Source: Limnomonas spitsbergensis (lineage: Eukaryota; Chlorophyta; Chlorophyceae; Chlamydomonadales). From it: a stretch of DNA of 64,000 bases. This document shows positions 44,801 through 53,950 of this stretch, one piece after another (the first letter of the stretch is position 1; the number at the start of each line of letters is the position of its first letter). Both the position numbers and the translations under genes were made by a program. The stretch lies in the NCBI GenBank assembly GCA_037349105.1, contig JAYJMM010000084.1, positions 1,116,001 to 1,180,000 of the forward strand. Direction: 5' to 3'. The notes under the pieces were generated by a model. That model made no database searches and had not been told where the DNA came from. It was given only the letters and a program-made list of their open reading frames with translations.

Positions 44801-46325
44801 AGGAAGGGGACGTAGGAGGAAGGGGATATAGTTTACGACCCGTCACTTTGCTTAGACAAAGGGTGTTCAACGCCTATATTCGTTGTTCTGGCAGGAACGT
44901 CTGCTGCCTTAATAAACAGCTTTGGCTGTGCATGTGACAGGGGGGTGCTAGGGTTCAGGGTTCAGGACTTGTAATATAAACCCTAAACTAGGCAGTACAA
45001 AGGAGGGAGGAGGAGGTGCTCTACAGGTGTGCCGGAAGTGTGCAATACGCGTACTTCACATGAGCGTCCGCATGACATTGGTGGACGCGGGCAGGGAGGC
45101 GGGCTGAATGTTGCTATTCCCTTAGCATGGCGAGCATTGCCCTTTGTGCTTGTCCCACTCGAGTTATCTGTGCGTTTTGCGGTGTTTGTCCTCCAGCATC
45201 TCCCTAGGAATCCCACCCCCCCAACATGCCATGCAGCTCATTAAAATCGAGTTCATTTTAACGGAGGTAATATAACTTGAGGTATGGTGACGGTAATTAG
45301 AATCAAGTTAATTTCAATTTAAGTACCGGTAATGTGAGTTACTGTGGATGTCCTTTGCCTTCCCTCATGATGAACTTTGTTCAGGGTGTGTGAGGGATGC
45401 ATCCAAATTATAAATGTCAATCGTCGGCGCATGTCTTCAGTCGACAACTGCTTTGTTTTTCTTCCACTCAAAGCCGCCAAGTAACCCCACAGTATATCCC
45501 CTAGTGTGCCCCCCTAGTCATGTTCCCCCTATTCATTTCCCCCCTAGTCATATCCCCCCTGGTCATATCCCCCCTAGTCATATCTCCCCTGGTCATATCC
45601 CCCCTGGTCATATCCCCCCTGGTCATATCCCCCCTAGTCATATCCCCCCTGGTCATATCCCCCCTGGTCATATCCCCCCTGGTCATTTCCCCCCTGGTCA
45701 TATCCCCCCTGGTCATATCCCCCCTGGTCATATCCCCCCTGGTCATATCCCCCCTGGTCATATCCCCCCTGGTCATATCCCCCCTGGTCATATCCCCCCT
45801 GGTCATATCCCCCCTGGTCATATCCCCCCTGGTCATATCCCCCCTGGTCATATCCCCCCTGGTCATATCCCCCCTGGTCATATCCCCCCTAGTCATATCC
45901 CCCCTGGTCATATCCCCCCTGGTCATATCCCCCCTGGTCATATCCCCCCTGGTCATATCCCCCCTGGTCATATCCCCCCTGGTCATATCCCCCCTGGTCA
46001 TATCCCCCCTGGTCATATCCCCCCTGGTCATATCCCCCCTGGTCATATCCCCCCTGGTCATATCCCCCCTGGTCATATCCCCCCTGGTCATATCCCCCCT
46101 GGTCATATCCCCCCTGGTCATACCCACCCTGGTCATCCGCCCTACTCATTTGAATCCATGCATGCGCAGGCCATGGTCGCCGGGTACCGGCCTACGCCTG
46201 TGCCCTTGACCCATGTGGCCGCGGAGTTGTGCCTGGAGCAGGATGGCGCTGATGTGGTCTTCGTGTTGGAGGCAGCAGGCCTGAGCGTGAACCTGATAAC
46301 AGGGGTCCTAGAAACCAAGGCTTGA
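35816..46325 (+). CDS. THP3: SAC3/GANP-domain protein of the THP3/LENG8/SAC3A type
   Basis: Family members act in transcription-coupled mRNA processing and splicing in the nucleus. My model has eight exons: 35816-35896, 36885-37054, about 38391-38688, 39567-39770, 42955-43092, 44073-44212, 44513-44627 and 46170-46325 (1,302 nt, 433 aa). All phases agree; only the start of exon 3 is tentative. The N-terminus is lysine-rich (MGKKKQPGD). An alanine/serine-rich segment and RQQRAQRFQ follow. The SAC3 core contains [20 protein letters not shown] (about 199-218), [22 protein letters not shown] (about 241-262), [20 protein letters not shown] (about 264-283), [13 protein letters not shown] (299-311), [10 protein letters not shown] (about 333-342) and [20 protein letters not shown] (about 348-367). 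It ends with [15 protein letters not shown] and VLETKA. At 433 aa it is close to yeast Thp3 and much shorter than plant SAC3A. Introns are filled with echoes of its exons. Confidence 0.9.
36616..36870 (+). repeat. two upstream echoes of THP3 exon 2 start
   Basis: AGCAGCAGTACGGCTGACCC (about 36,617) and CAGCAGCAGAATTGGCATGG (about 36,766), each followed by a GACGAC..GTGCCTGTT.ATCCCGCCT segment and a C-rich tract, resemble the true exon 2 start (CTCAGCAGCAGTAGCGGCGC at 36885). Without splicing the second copy is in frame with exon 2, so an alternative longer exon cannot be excluded. Confidence 0.65.
37135..37200 (+). repeat. echo of THP3 exon 2 end and donor
   Basis: CTGATAGAGGCTAACCTGAG ... 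GAGGGCATGCACAGGTCAGTGAATACTGTCTGTG repeats the true end (GGGCATGCGCAG/GTCAGTGAATACTG, 37054) about 134 bp downstream, donor included. It remains open and nearly identical, so it could serve as an alternative exon. Confidence 0.88.
37505..37952. repeat. 56-bp minisatellite, 8 copies
   Basis: Copies start at 37505, 37561, 37617, 37673, 37729, 37785, 37841 and 37897, with a unit containing CCAGGTCTGTGTGCAGCATG and TAGTTTAGGGTTTAGGGATT. Each unit has embedded TTTAGGG telomere-type heptads. ACCAGCTGCC and ACCGGCTGCC alternate, a dimeric higher-order pattern. Confidence 0.95.
38760..39290 (+). repeat. decaying echoes of THP3 exon 3 end grading into telomere-like repeats
   Basis: The true exon end contains GAGGCAGCAGCGGGCGCAGC and TTTCAAGTGGACCCTGCC (to 38688). 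Copies at about 38,768-38,835 and 38,893-38,975 keep the ACGAGGCAGCAGCGTGTGCA or TTGAGGCAGCATGCCGCGTG forms. Then only the short core CTTCCAGGCGGACCCT persists (about 39,001, 39,048, 39,150, 39,217 and 39,279), each time joined to CCCTAAACCC-like sequence. Confidence 0.85.
39815..40640 (+). repeat. seven-copy tandem array of THP3 exon 4 end plus intron
   Basis: Exon 4 ends with CTGGTCAAGG ... GAGCAGCTCAAGTCCATACG CCAG/GTGAAC at 39770. Blocks with the same order (GGT..AAGGCGAGATGGGCACAGG, AAGCAGCTC.AG, ATACGCCAG followed by a GGATCTAGATCTAGG spacer) start near 39,826, 39,944, 40,087, 40,207, 40,343, 40,463 and 40,590. The spacing is 118-143 bp. The second is almost perfect; later ones carry stops and indels. 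Confidence 0.93.
40960..41330 (+). repeat. three degenerate upstream echoes of THP3 exon 5 start
   Basis: True exon 5 starts TTTTAG/GACCTGACTGTGCAGCAC at 42955. Copies read GTCAG/GACCTGATGGTGTCGCATGT (40,968), CCAG/GACCTGGTGTTACAGAT (about 41,064) and AACCTGCCTGTGCAGCATGT (about 41,291). The first two keep an AG acceptor and the Asp-Leu codons. Confidence 0.8.
41586..42630 (+). repeat. 55-bp minisatellite seeded by the THP3 exon 5 start
   Basis: There are 19 copies at exact 55-bp spacing (starts 41586, 41641, ... 42576). The unit has ATGCCTGACTGTATAGCACT, CTCATGGTTTAAGGTTTAGG and CACTGAACCCTAACT. The first copy still reads GACCTGACTGTATAGCAC, matching the exon start GACCTGACTGTGCAGCAC. The rest of the unit is telomere-like. 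Variants (GGTTTAAGG, GGGTTAGGG, GGACTTGCATGG) are grouped in blocks. Confidence 0.93.
43143..43450 (+). repeat. echoes of the THP3 exon 5 end
   Basis: The true end is CTCAAGCGCCTATACCTGGATGGG/GTAAGTAG (43092). GCGCCTGTACCTGGATGG(A/G)GTGAG recurs at least six times downstream (about 43,149, 43,173, 43,197, 43,250, 43,330 and 43,430) with GTGAG-type donors. Confidence 0.9.
43490..43560. mobile_element. truncated TACCGT-type element end
   Basis: CCGTACAGTACCGTTTGG, then CCGCACCGGGTAATTCTGG, matches the right-hand terminus of the element at 43,676-43,846. Its other end is missing. It lies just before an exon 6 copy. Confidence 0.6.
43562..44065 (+). repeat. three upstream copies of THP3 exon 6 start
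   Basis: The true acceptor edge is CAG/GTACCTGGCAACAAGGAGGAG at 44073. Copies start at about 43,565, about 43,850 and 43,952. The third encodes [20 protein letters not shown] almost like the true [20 protein letters not shown]. The second is split at its acceptor by a 171-bp inverted-terminus element (43,676-43,846). Each runs into ACCCTTAACCCT-like sequence instead of the rest of the exon. Confidence 0.93.
43676..43846. mobile_element. 171-bp MITE with CAGGGTTACCC termini
   Basis: It starts CAGGGTTACCCAGTACGG and ends CGGGTAACCCTG, near-perfect terminal inverted repeats with internal GTACCG repeats. The termini match those of the larger element at 48,250-49,416, so both belong to one hAT-like family. 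Flanking 8-mers (GTAGGTAC and GCACGTGG) are not a clean duplication. It interrupts a relic copy of THP3 exon 6 exactly at the acceptor. Confidence 0.8.
44305..44460 (+). repeat. two upstream copies of THP3 exon 7 start, each ending in a stop
   Basis: CAG/GGCATGCCGCCT(C/T)GGAGATTTCCACTCCTTTGCCTAG occurs at about 44,307 and 44,411. The true exon at 44513 reads the same but continues GCCCGGCTCTACCGG. Both copies keep an AG acceptor in the right phase and would encode [12 protein letters not shown] followed at once by TAG. Confidence 0.95.
45525..46130. repeat. 15-bp minisatellite (CATATCCCCCCTGGT)n, about 40 copies
   Basis: Very homogeneous array in the last THP3 intron, with rare CTAGT and CATTTCC variants. 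It is open in several frames, and one of them runs in frame into the last exon (His-Ile-Pro-Pro-Gly repeats). I treat it as intron because the exon has a good acceptor (TGCGCAG/GCC at 46170) and exon 7 joins to it in phase. Confidence 0.95.
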
Positions 46326-46329
46326 TGAG

Positions 46330-47400
46330 GGGGGATTTGAGAATTTGATCATCTAGGCTACCAACCAGGGCGACCGACTTCCCGTTTCGACTGAGGCTGA
46401 AGAATTTGAGAATTTAGGCGACCGAACACAGCTGCTGAGGTGTTCTGCCGAGAGCCAGCAGTGGTTGTGGGGTTTAAGGTTGAGGGTTTAGACGCTCGCA
46501 TTAGCCCCTGAACACATGTTCATCGTTTTTATTTCTACCTTGCATCAGAATCCTCAATTCACCAGCCAGCGTTATGTCAGCTTCGCCATTCGTGATTGCT
46601 GCGTCATGCATGCATGCCCACCTGACATTCTGACAAGCAAGACCAGCATGGGCACCGCATACATGCTTGACATGACCGCGGCCAGTTGATGTGACCTGAA
46701 AAGTTCCTTCGGCATGGATGTGACATTGTATTAGCCCCTACCGCGGCGTACTTTATGTGCACACCCAGCTTGGTGCTAAACTGCCATCTCGGTTCGCCAT
46801 ATCTTGTCACGGCTAAACGCTGCGCCAGCAGAATGACAGCGCAAGTACTGCAGACGCATTAAGTTCTAATAGGGACTTGATCCTTTCACAAAGAAATAGT
46901 GGCTGCATAGAACCATGCAGCCACTAAGAAGGAGGCAAAGATGTGAAAATACACACTTTTCTGACAATCAGAGTACTCAAAAGTGTAACTGCAACAGCAG
47001 TTTCCGTACACAGCGTTAAAACGGCAGGAGTCCTTAGCGAAGAACTGGTAATTCAGTAAAGCGCGTGGTGCGCTAAATCAGCATGACACTCTCGGTTCCA
47101 CCTCTCCCACATATTTGCCATCCACTCATTCCTACCAACCGCACTACAAGACTTCCCTCACTTTTTAAAGTATTTGCCTGCGATGTGTGCCTGCAGCCCA
47201 CTAGCCCAGTGAACGTATGATTCGCATCTCTCCCGCGTACCTGTATTTCCACCCATCCCTGCCTGCAGCCCGGCAAATGTGTGATTAAATCCTTAAGTCT
47301 CCCATGTGTTTCCTCCACATGCCTGCCCGCAGCCTGGCGATCTATCCTCTGTTTCTTTCAGGATTTGCCCCCCTAACAGTCACCTTTCGTTGTCCATGTT
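46330..47400. other. 3' flank of THP3 gene; tandem TGCAGCC repeats, no gene seen
   Basis: Unique-looking sequence with no supported gene. CCTGCAGCCC.GC, GTGTGATT or GTATGATT and TCTCCC(A/G)(T/C)G blocks recur about every 75-80 bp (about 47,190, 47,268 and 47,333). Confidence 0.45.
46984..46988 (+). terminator. TGTAA polyadenylation-type signal, candidate for THP3
   Basis: A TGTAA lies about 660 nt after the THP3 stop (AAAAGTGTAACTGC). The distance is long but the motif is the algal type. Weak evidence. Confidence 0.25.
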
Positions 47401-47528
47401 CATGTCATGCAAATTGCCAAGTATGATGATCAGGCCCACAGCAGCAAGGCCTCAAGGAAGGTTCAGCCCTCATCCTGAATGACAGGAAAGCAGAACCTTC
47501 GTAGCCTGACGCCTTCGGTTTTGTCACC

Positions 47529-47762
47529 TTGGTCCTCTCCGATGGTACAAAATACATGATATGGGCAGCACTGCAGCACCATGCAGCAGCTAGGTTCATC
47601 CCGGTTGAGCACACAGTGTTTGTTGGCAACACGATCAATGTTTCAGGCACTCTGCTTGATGAACTAGCTCCTGGACGTTGCGGCCTGAAGGATATTGAGA
47701 TGCTCGAGGAGCCCTACCAGCAGATTGAAAAGCGCAGACCAAGACAAAGTTGTGAACAATGA
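47529..47762 (+). CDS. unrecognised coding-like ORF (77 aa)
   Basis: The frame has normal amino-acid composition and an alternating hydrophobic pattern: VLSDGTKYMIWAALQHHAAA, then FIPVEHTVFVGNTINVSG, then DIEMLEEPYQQIEKRRP before TGA. L-S-D-G-T followed by beta-like segments recalls OB-fold proteins such as the RPA70 N-terminal domain, but this is a loose resemblance. The upstream in-phase frame contains GLKEGSALILNDRKAEPS before a TAG, suggesting a broken or spliced larger gene. A mobile-element origin is equally possible. Confidence 0.3.
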   Translation: MVLSDGTKYMIWAALQHHAAARFIPVEHTVFVGNTINVSGTLLDELAPGRCGLKDIEMLEEPYQQIEKRRPRQSCEQ

Positions 47763-48249
47763 CGGATAATAAGATAATATCACACTACCGTAGAACCACT
47801 TTGACTCCGCTCGTAATTAAAGAATTATTGGGGTCCGCGGACATGCTGCGCGCTAATAATTAATAAAAAACCCAGCGGTGCGCGGAGTTGGACGCAGGTT
47901 TCCACCCTAATGGGTGCGCGAAGAGTCGGTCAGGTGCCTGTTGGAACTCCCATGCGGCCACAAATAAAATTTAGTCCCAAAATTTCGTCGCTGCGCAACC
48001 GTTTTTAAATTCTTTTTAGCTGCGCGACGAAAAAACAAATTCTTGTTTTGGGGGGAGCACGGAGTCGAAGTGGTTATAGGGTAGACTTTTATCGCTGGCC
48101 AGTTATTTCGGTTCATCCCTGCATATGTGGTGCCCACCCGGCTTTTTATGGAACAAGAACAGTTTCTTAGAGAGTTAGAGGATTTGAGGGCCACTTGTCA
48201 TGCTGAACTAGTGCACCGTGCGTATTATTGGTTTATCTGTTCTTGAAAT

Positions 48250-49416
48250 CAGGGTTACCCAGTACGGGCCGTATTGGCCTAAAATCCCGTACCGTATCCG
48301 TACCTTACCGTACCGTTTGCAACACGGCCAAGTACGGTCGCCATTTCCTGCACTGCATGACTGCATGAGAGCGATGGAGGTAGCGCTGAGAACAGGAATG
48401 CAGCGTACACGGCTGATTCGCATTGGATTTTGCAGCCGTCATCGAAGGCTGGCCAGGCCAAGCGTGGGCGATGCAAATTTTGTAATTATATTATCGTCAA
48501 CACTACGCGATTTACCAATCACCTCGCGGGCATAACATGACAAGTTGCGGCGTGTAAGACGTTAGGACGGGTGATACAGGCATATTGCGGTGATGTCGTG
48601 TGATCGTCTCCCTCGTCTGGCAAATCCACACCGTCCACAGTCCACACATCCAGGGGATCAAAATCTGCGTAAGCTCGCTCGCTTCCAGTGGTAAAGAGGC
48701 ATTCGTTGCTCGTGAAAGTACAAGTCTACCCCAAAATCTAGTGGCAATAAGACAGAACTTGGCGCCAAGTCACAATCCAAAGCTGCATAGAGGGAGGAGG
48801 GCAGGAGGCCAGGAGGAGTAGGAGCCCATGAGTCCAGGACTCCCAAGAGGGAGGCAAGACACAGGAGCTCCGTGTCTCCTTACGAAGTGATTTCCATGCA
48901 TGCCATGCAGCTCAGCAACTATGCAAGGTGATTCTGAGGCCTCTTGTTTCCATTGCTACCGTATATTCAAGCATGTAAAATTTCATGTGCCATGCTGGTG
49001 GGTAGCGTTTATATGGACTAGCTGAATTACTGAAATGCTGAATGGCATGTTGGAACATTGTAATGGCGATCTGTGAGGTGTTTGGGATTGCATCAATGAT
49101 CATATTTCTCCTATCATGTCAGCCTGGTAAATCTGCATGCATGCATGGAGATCCTTGGTGGTTATTTGGGGGCCATGCAAAAATTGCATGGGGACTGTCA
49201 TGCAGCCATGCAGTATGTCAGGATGTGCATGGGGTCAAACAGTCATGTGAGTGTTGCATGCATGTGTTTCTCTGTGTGGATCCTGCTGTTCCGAGCCTTG
49301 AAAGTGGGGAAAATCTTGGACCGTATTGGCCTACCGTACCGTCCCTTTTGTCCGTACCGTATCCGTACCGTACCGCACCGTATTCCCGTACCGTGTTTCC
49401 GTACCGGGTTACCCTG
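48250..49416. mobile_element. hAT-like non-autonomous transposon, 1,167 bp, 8-bp TSD
   Basis: The left end is CAGGGTTACCCAGTACGG (48250) and the right end CCGTACCGGGTTACCCTG (to 49416): 16 of 18 terminal bases pair as inverted repeats. Both ends are followed inward by GTACCG-rich subterminal repeats. The element is flanked by a perfect direct repeat CTTGAAAT at 48242-48249 and 49417-49424. An 8-bp duplication and CAGGG/CCCTG ends are typical of the hAT superfamily. No transposase is visible inside, so it would depend on one elsewhere. Confidence 0.88.
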
Positions 49417-49633
49417 CTTGAAATAAGGATCTCTGCTGTTGAACTCTGTGTGCAAAACTGCTGTCACAGTCACACTTCTGTGCTTTCTCTGATTGTCTGT
49501 GAAGTGTGTTTTCACACTTCTATTGCCTTTTAAAGTGGCTGCTTTGTCTCTTGCAGCCACTATTTCTTTCTCACTTGAAGCCCTGATTTCGTAATCACCC
49601 TTTAATCTGAAGTTATATAGTCACTCCTCATCG

Positions 49634-50045
49634 AGCAAGCACAAACACTGCTCACTTTATTCCAGCAAGCACAAACACTGCTCGAATATCGATCCATCAA
49701 ACAGAACAAGTACCAAAACTGTTCGACCCTTTCAGTCTAAGCAAGCACAAACATTGCTTAGCCTTGAAGGTCTTCTCTTGATATTTCGGCCTTTATCAGG
49801 CATTCTCCAGCCTCCCAGCTGGTTTACCACCACCAACTCCATCAACTATTCATCAACAGCCAGTCCAGAGGCTCCAAGTCGACTTCCTGATAGATCATCA
49901 AGCGAGTCTCCCCATCTGAAGATCGTCTACAAGCGACTTCCCACTGAAGATCATTGTACCCTGTCACCAGTGTACTACATCTTCGACTGCTACTACAGTC
50001 ACCTTCGGAAGGGTCGACCCATCAGGCAATCCTGTCAACAGTAGA
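49634..50045 (+). repeat. LTR-like dispersed repeat module, second copy
   Basis: CAAGCACAAACACTGCTC is repeated three times (about 49,637, 49,667 and 49,743, the last with ATTGCT). Then come the 'gatatttcggcctttatcaggc' block (about 49,779), GTCGACTTCC pieces, GGGTCGAC and CTGTCAACAGTA (50032-50043). The second half parallels 744-1236 in order and spacing of landmarks. Probably a diverged LTR. Confidence 0.4.
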
Positions 50046-50219
50046 GAATAGTCAGGTAAGTAGTCCATGGGATACTTATCTTAAATACATCGACTGATTC
50101 CCAGGTTTACAGCTGGGAATTCGAGTCTCAATAGCAGTGATCAGGAATCTATCATATTCCTGAAGTCACAGCACTTTTCTAACTGAAAGGGCGGGGGTTA
50201 GTTACTCCTATTTTAGTTA

Positions 50220-51000
50220 TTTACACTGAAGCTGTTGCGCAGTCATTTGCTTGCGCAGCCTGCGTATTGGGCGCAAAGTCATCGGCATGTCTGTTAGCAA
50301 TGTCTATGTTAGCAATGTATATGCTCGTGGCGGGGCAGCCACGGCCTCGGCCACGTTGGTGTTGGACTTTCTTCACCGAAAGTTCATACTGCACAGTACG
50401 TGACGTGCACTTGCGTTGCGCTGCTTTAGGCGCAAACTCGTTGAACAACTTCGCCTAATGACAAGGCTGCTCGCGTTCATCCGTATCGCTGCAGCCAGCG
50501 GCTGACAAGTAGTTTCGAACTTGAAGGATGCCAGGATGAGTGGGTGACAGTTGACACTACTGCAGAACATGTGATAGACCATCATAGGGACTATCGCGCA
50601 GCTTTGCTTTGGGCGCAAACTCGTTTTGTATGTTCGACTTAGCAGTGGTCGCAAAATTGCTTGCCTGCTTCAGTTTCCCGTGAATATAGTGCGATGACCT
50701 TTCGACACAGCGTCCAGTGCCATGCAATTGTGTGTAATAAGACTGTTGCTGTGTGGCTTGTGTGCACAGTACTATCAAGTCTGGCAGCCAACTTGCACAT
50801 ACAGCAAATGAAGCTGTTGCGATGACAATTGTGACAAAGTGACAGGTGCCATGCACAGCTATGTTCGGTGTGCACTCACACTGTTGTTGTGTGCACAGTA
50901 TCACTTCTCATACCCAGCTTGCACATACAGCACATTAAGTTGGTGCAATGGCAAAATTTGAGAAAGCAACATGTGCCATGCTCAGCAGGACAGTTGGTGG
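50220..51000. repeat. nested tandem duplications
   Basis: TTTGGGCGCAAACTCGTT or close variants occur near 50,269, 50,430 and 50,607. A separate duplication of about 150 bp covers about 50,735-50,865 and 50,885-51,000 (GTGTGCACAGTA.., CTTGCACATACAGCA, GTGCCATGC.CAG). No gene is visible. Confidence 0.7.
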
Positions 51001-51159
51001 ACAAACCAGGAATCCTGGCAGAGGGACTGGGGCCTGGGGCAGGCACGGTGCCGCAGTGGCGCAGCATGCAATGTACCTTACAGAAAATATGCAGCAAGCG
51101 CACGCAACAGGTTCCAGCACAGACAACCAGACCACTTCATTTCGTGCTCTAGAGCTTGC

Positions 51160-51955
51160 CGATAAGAAGCAACTATGCACGCACGCAAACTCATTACAAC
51201 CCTACATACACAACACCTACAGCCCCGCCGCACAGGCGACACACGCAACACACACAGCACTTAACAACATTCCAACAACAAAGCAGCACCATCACCCAAC
51301 ATGTTCGGCACGTAAACAGAGGCAACAGGGAACAACTCGGCAAATACTGCTACAACACACTGCAGTCTAGGACACCACAGCAGTTTTCAGGGCACACGCG
51401 TCACTCGGGGGCTGCGCCAAAGGCACAGCTTTTACAAAAATCCCCTCTGGACCTTCACATAGCTGCTTATCAATCAAAGCGACGTCAAGGGGTTCCCTCT
51501 AACCACCACAACAAAATGGTGGATACGGAACCCTACATAAACCGTTATACACTTGTTCAAGCTCAATGCATAAACTGCTTCATCCCGAGTCAGAAAATAT
51601 GCATTTGCTACCTCAAGGTAATGCCATGCTTTGTCCATGAAATTAGACAGCTGACAGCCAAGCCAACAAGAAGCTGCATCCAAAGAGCAAGCCAGTGGTT
51701 TACTAGCAAGCCTACCTCCACGTCATTGTTTTAATGCCATGTCATGCCTGCTAGCATTGAGCCCACTCAGCATTTTGCCATTTTGCACCCCCACTATGCA
51801 GACGGAGTGTACTAATATTTATGTTCCCTGATTTTTGGCAACAGCGCTTATGACTTCTAGGTGACAGGCCCGAGCGCAAGGGCAGGGCACCGAATCTCAT
51901 ATGTTGGGCCGTCAACGACGTGCCCGGTGGAAAGCTCTCCAGTCAGGCAATGGAT
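51160..51955. other. no recognisable feature
   Basis: A/C-rich sequence with short open frames on both strands. None shows a family motif or splice support. Confidence 0.4.
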
Positions 51956-51958
51956 CTG

Positions 51959-52563
51959 CTATGCAAGCTTGTCCAGGTATTTCTGAACGGCCGCAGTTGA
52001 AAACTTGCTGGGAGCTACGGGGGCCGCGCAGTACTGAGCATGCACGACTGGAGGTAGCTCAAGACCTCTAACGCTCAGCCCATCAGTGTCGAAACCCGTC
52101 ATGAAACTTCCGAGGATTAAAACCACAACGGACTCGATGGTCACAGCTGACCTATCTTCGCAATACCGTACACCGTGAAATTGTACTGGCTGATATTAGA
52201 AATAGCCCACTGTAGGGTTTGCTTGATCATCGCCCTGTTGAATGTCGTGGCTTGGGTCATGCTGTTCATGCTGGCTATCAGAGTCTGGGATTGCCCATGG
52301 ATTAGCTTCAGCTCCGCCACCGCCTCCCTGGTAGCATTCAGCGCCAGTTCATTGCTCTTCTTTAGATCTGCCACCGCTGCAACTGCCTCTCTGGCCATGC
52401 TCAGCGATACATCCGTGCTATGGTTGCGGATGAAGCTCTGGGCGGCCTCAGCCAGGGCAGCGGCAGCGCCATCAGACCTGAATGACATGGCGATAGCTGA
52501 CACTGCCACCTGTAGTTCGGCAGTTAGTGAGATGCAGGAACTCAACCAGTGTTGCTGTCTCAT
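51959..52563 (-). CDS. unrecognised coding-like ORF pair with a frame change
   Basis: From 52,563 the minus strand is open for 140 codons. The composition is protein-like: an Ala/Glu/Leu-rich, probably helical or coiled-coil region including SLSMAREAVAAVADLKKSNE and TREAVAELKLIHGQSQTLIA. It meets TGA at 52,141. In another frame, open from about 52,144 to a stop at 51,959, there is IESVVVLILGSFMTGFDTDG and a Val/Pro/Ala-rich tail. The two overlap by a few bases, so it may be one protein interrupted by a frameshift, a small intron, or two element genes. Family unknown. Confidence 0.4.
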
Positions 52564-53204
52564 AGCAAATGGAAATGCACTGTTGGCTGGCTTGGCTCAT
52601 CACAAATGAAAATGCATGGGACACGGTTACTGTATTTCTGCAGCAACAAGACACTTGATGCTATACCATGCTAGCTGGCTGTCCAACAGTATGTTGTTCC
52701 TGACCACCAATGTCTATTTGTCTACAACATGTACATGCATGAACTGATCACAAATGGACAAACATGCATCCTTCAAAACCACGCCGTAACGGCATCCTCA
52801 TTCTTTCTTAAAGTGCCCATGTAGACACCGTCTTTTTGTTGCGGCTGAGGTAATGCAAACAACCAAACACCCTATAGGGTAGGCCTGGCTAGGCCTTCAA
52901 AAGCATGCAGAGTGAGCCGGTAAGCTCCACCGTGTATGCCGGTATGCATCGCAGCTGCCGACCAAGTGCAGCAGCTGATGTGGGACTATTGATCGGGACT
53001 TAGTGACTTACTTCTTGCATGTGTTCAAAGCGAAGTCACTCGTCGTGCTGGATCAGATTCCTTGTCGTCAACTCTTTGGACTAGTGATTGAGACGGAGGG
53101 ACGTACGGTAAGTGATTGCTACCTCCGTCAGTCAGTCGGAGAAAGTGTCAATCAACCCCTATTTCGTGCTTAAGAAACCCAAGACTGACGTGCAAATGTG
53201 CCAC

Positions 53205-53950
53205 TCTGCCCGTGCTATATAGCCGTGCTTGCCGTGCCGACCAAAAATTCCACGAGGGGAGTTACCGTACTCTGGCCGTGCTATAGCCGGTCTTGCCGTG
53301 AAGTTTGTGAAGTTTTAACAGTCCATCAGAGCATCACATTTGATGCAGGGGACACGTGCCCGTAAACCGGTACAGGCACTTAAAACGCTAGGACAGAAAC
53401 CAGTGACCCCCTGGGCAACTAGCACACAACCACAACAGTGGCGTGGAAATGAACCCCATACTGGTAGTGCAGAAGATAAGCCCCAGCCATAGAACATGAC
53501 GTGGGAGCAAAATATTTCCATCGAGCACCGCCTAGTAAATTAGGGGGGAGAAGGGAGATTAAGCAAAGTTTTGAGATGATTCTCTCTTTTCATCGTGCAC
53601 TGAAAGATTTAAGAACCCAATTTCTTCCAGAACATAGATGTAGAATCCTCTGCAATTAGCTTGCCCCACACTCCATTTGCGTACCGTTTAATGGCCTCAT
53701 CCTCGTCCGCTAGAAAATTACGAAAAGTTATGTTAAATTGAAAACGAAGGTCTTGCCGTGCTGGCCAAAATTTCCACAAGAGGAGTTACTCTTACGGTCT
53801 GACCGTGCTAGCCGGTCTTGACGTGCTTGCCGTGCTGGCCAAAATTCCACGAGGCGATGCTCTGACCATGCTAGCCGATCTTGCCGTGCTGACCGAAATT
53901 TCCACAAGAGCTGCCACTCAAACCGTGCTAGCCGATCTTGCCGTACTGTA
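53205..53950. repeat. dispersed/tandem GCCGTGCT-type repeats
   Basis: Blocks with CCGTGCTAGCCG(G/A)TCTTGCCGTG and GACCAAAA.TTCCACGAGG recur at 53,205-53,295 and several times in 53,753-53,950. They are separated by a 450-bp stretch without the motif. 53,960-54,700 holds no gene that I can support. Confidence 0.8.

Noticed and set aside
45414..46160. Long His-Ile-Pro-Pro-Gly repeat protein in frame with the last THP3 exon
   Set aside because: The repeat is a near-pure 15-bp minisatellite. The last exon has its own strong acceptor, and exon 7 joins directly to it, giving the family's [13 protein letters not shown] continuity.
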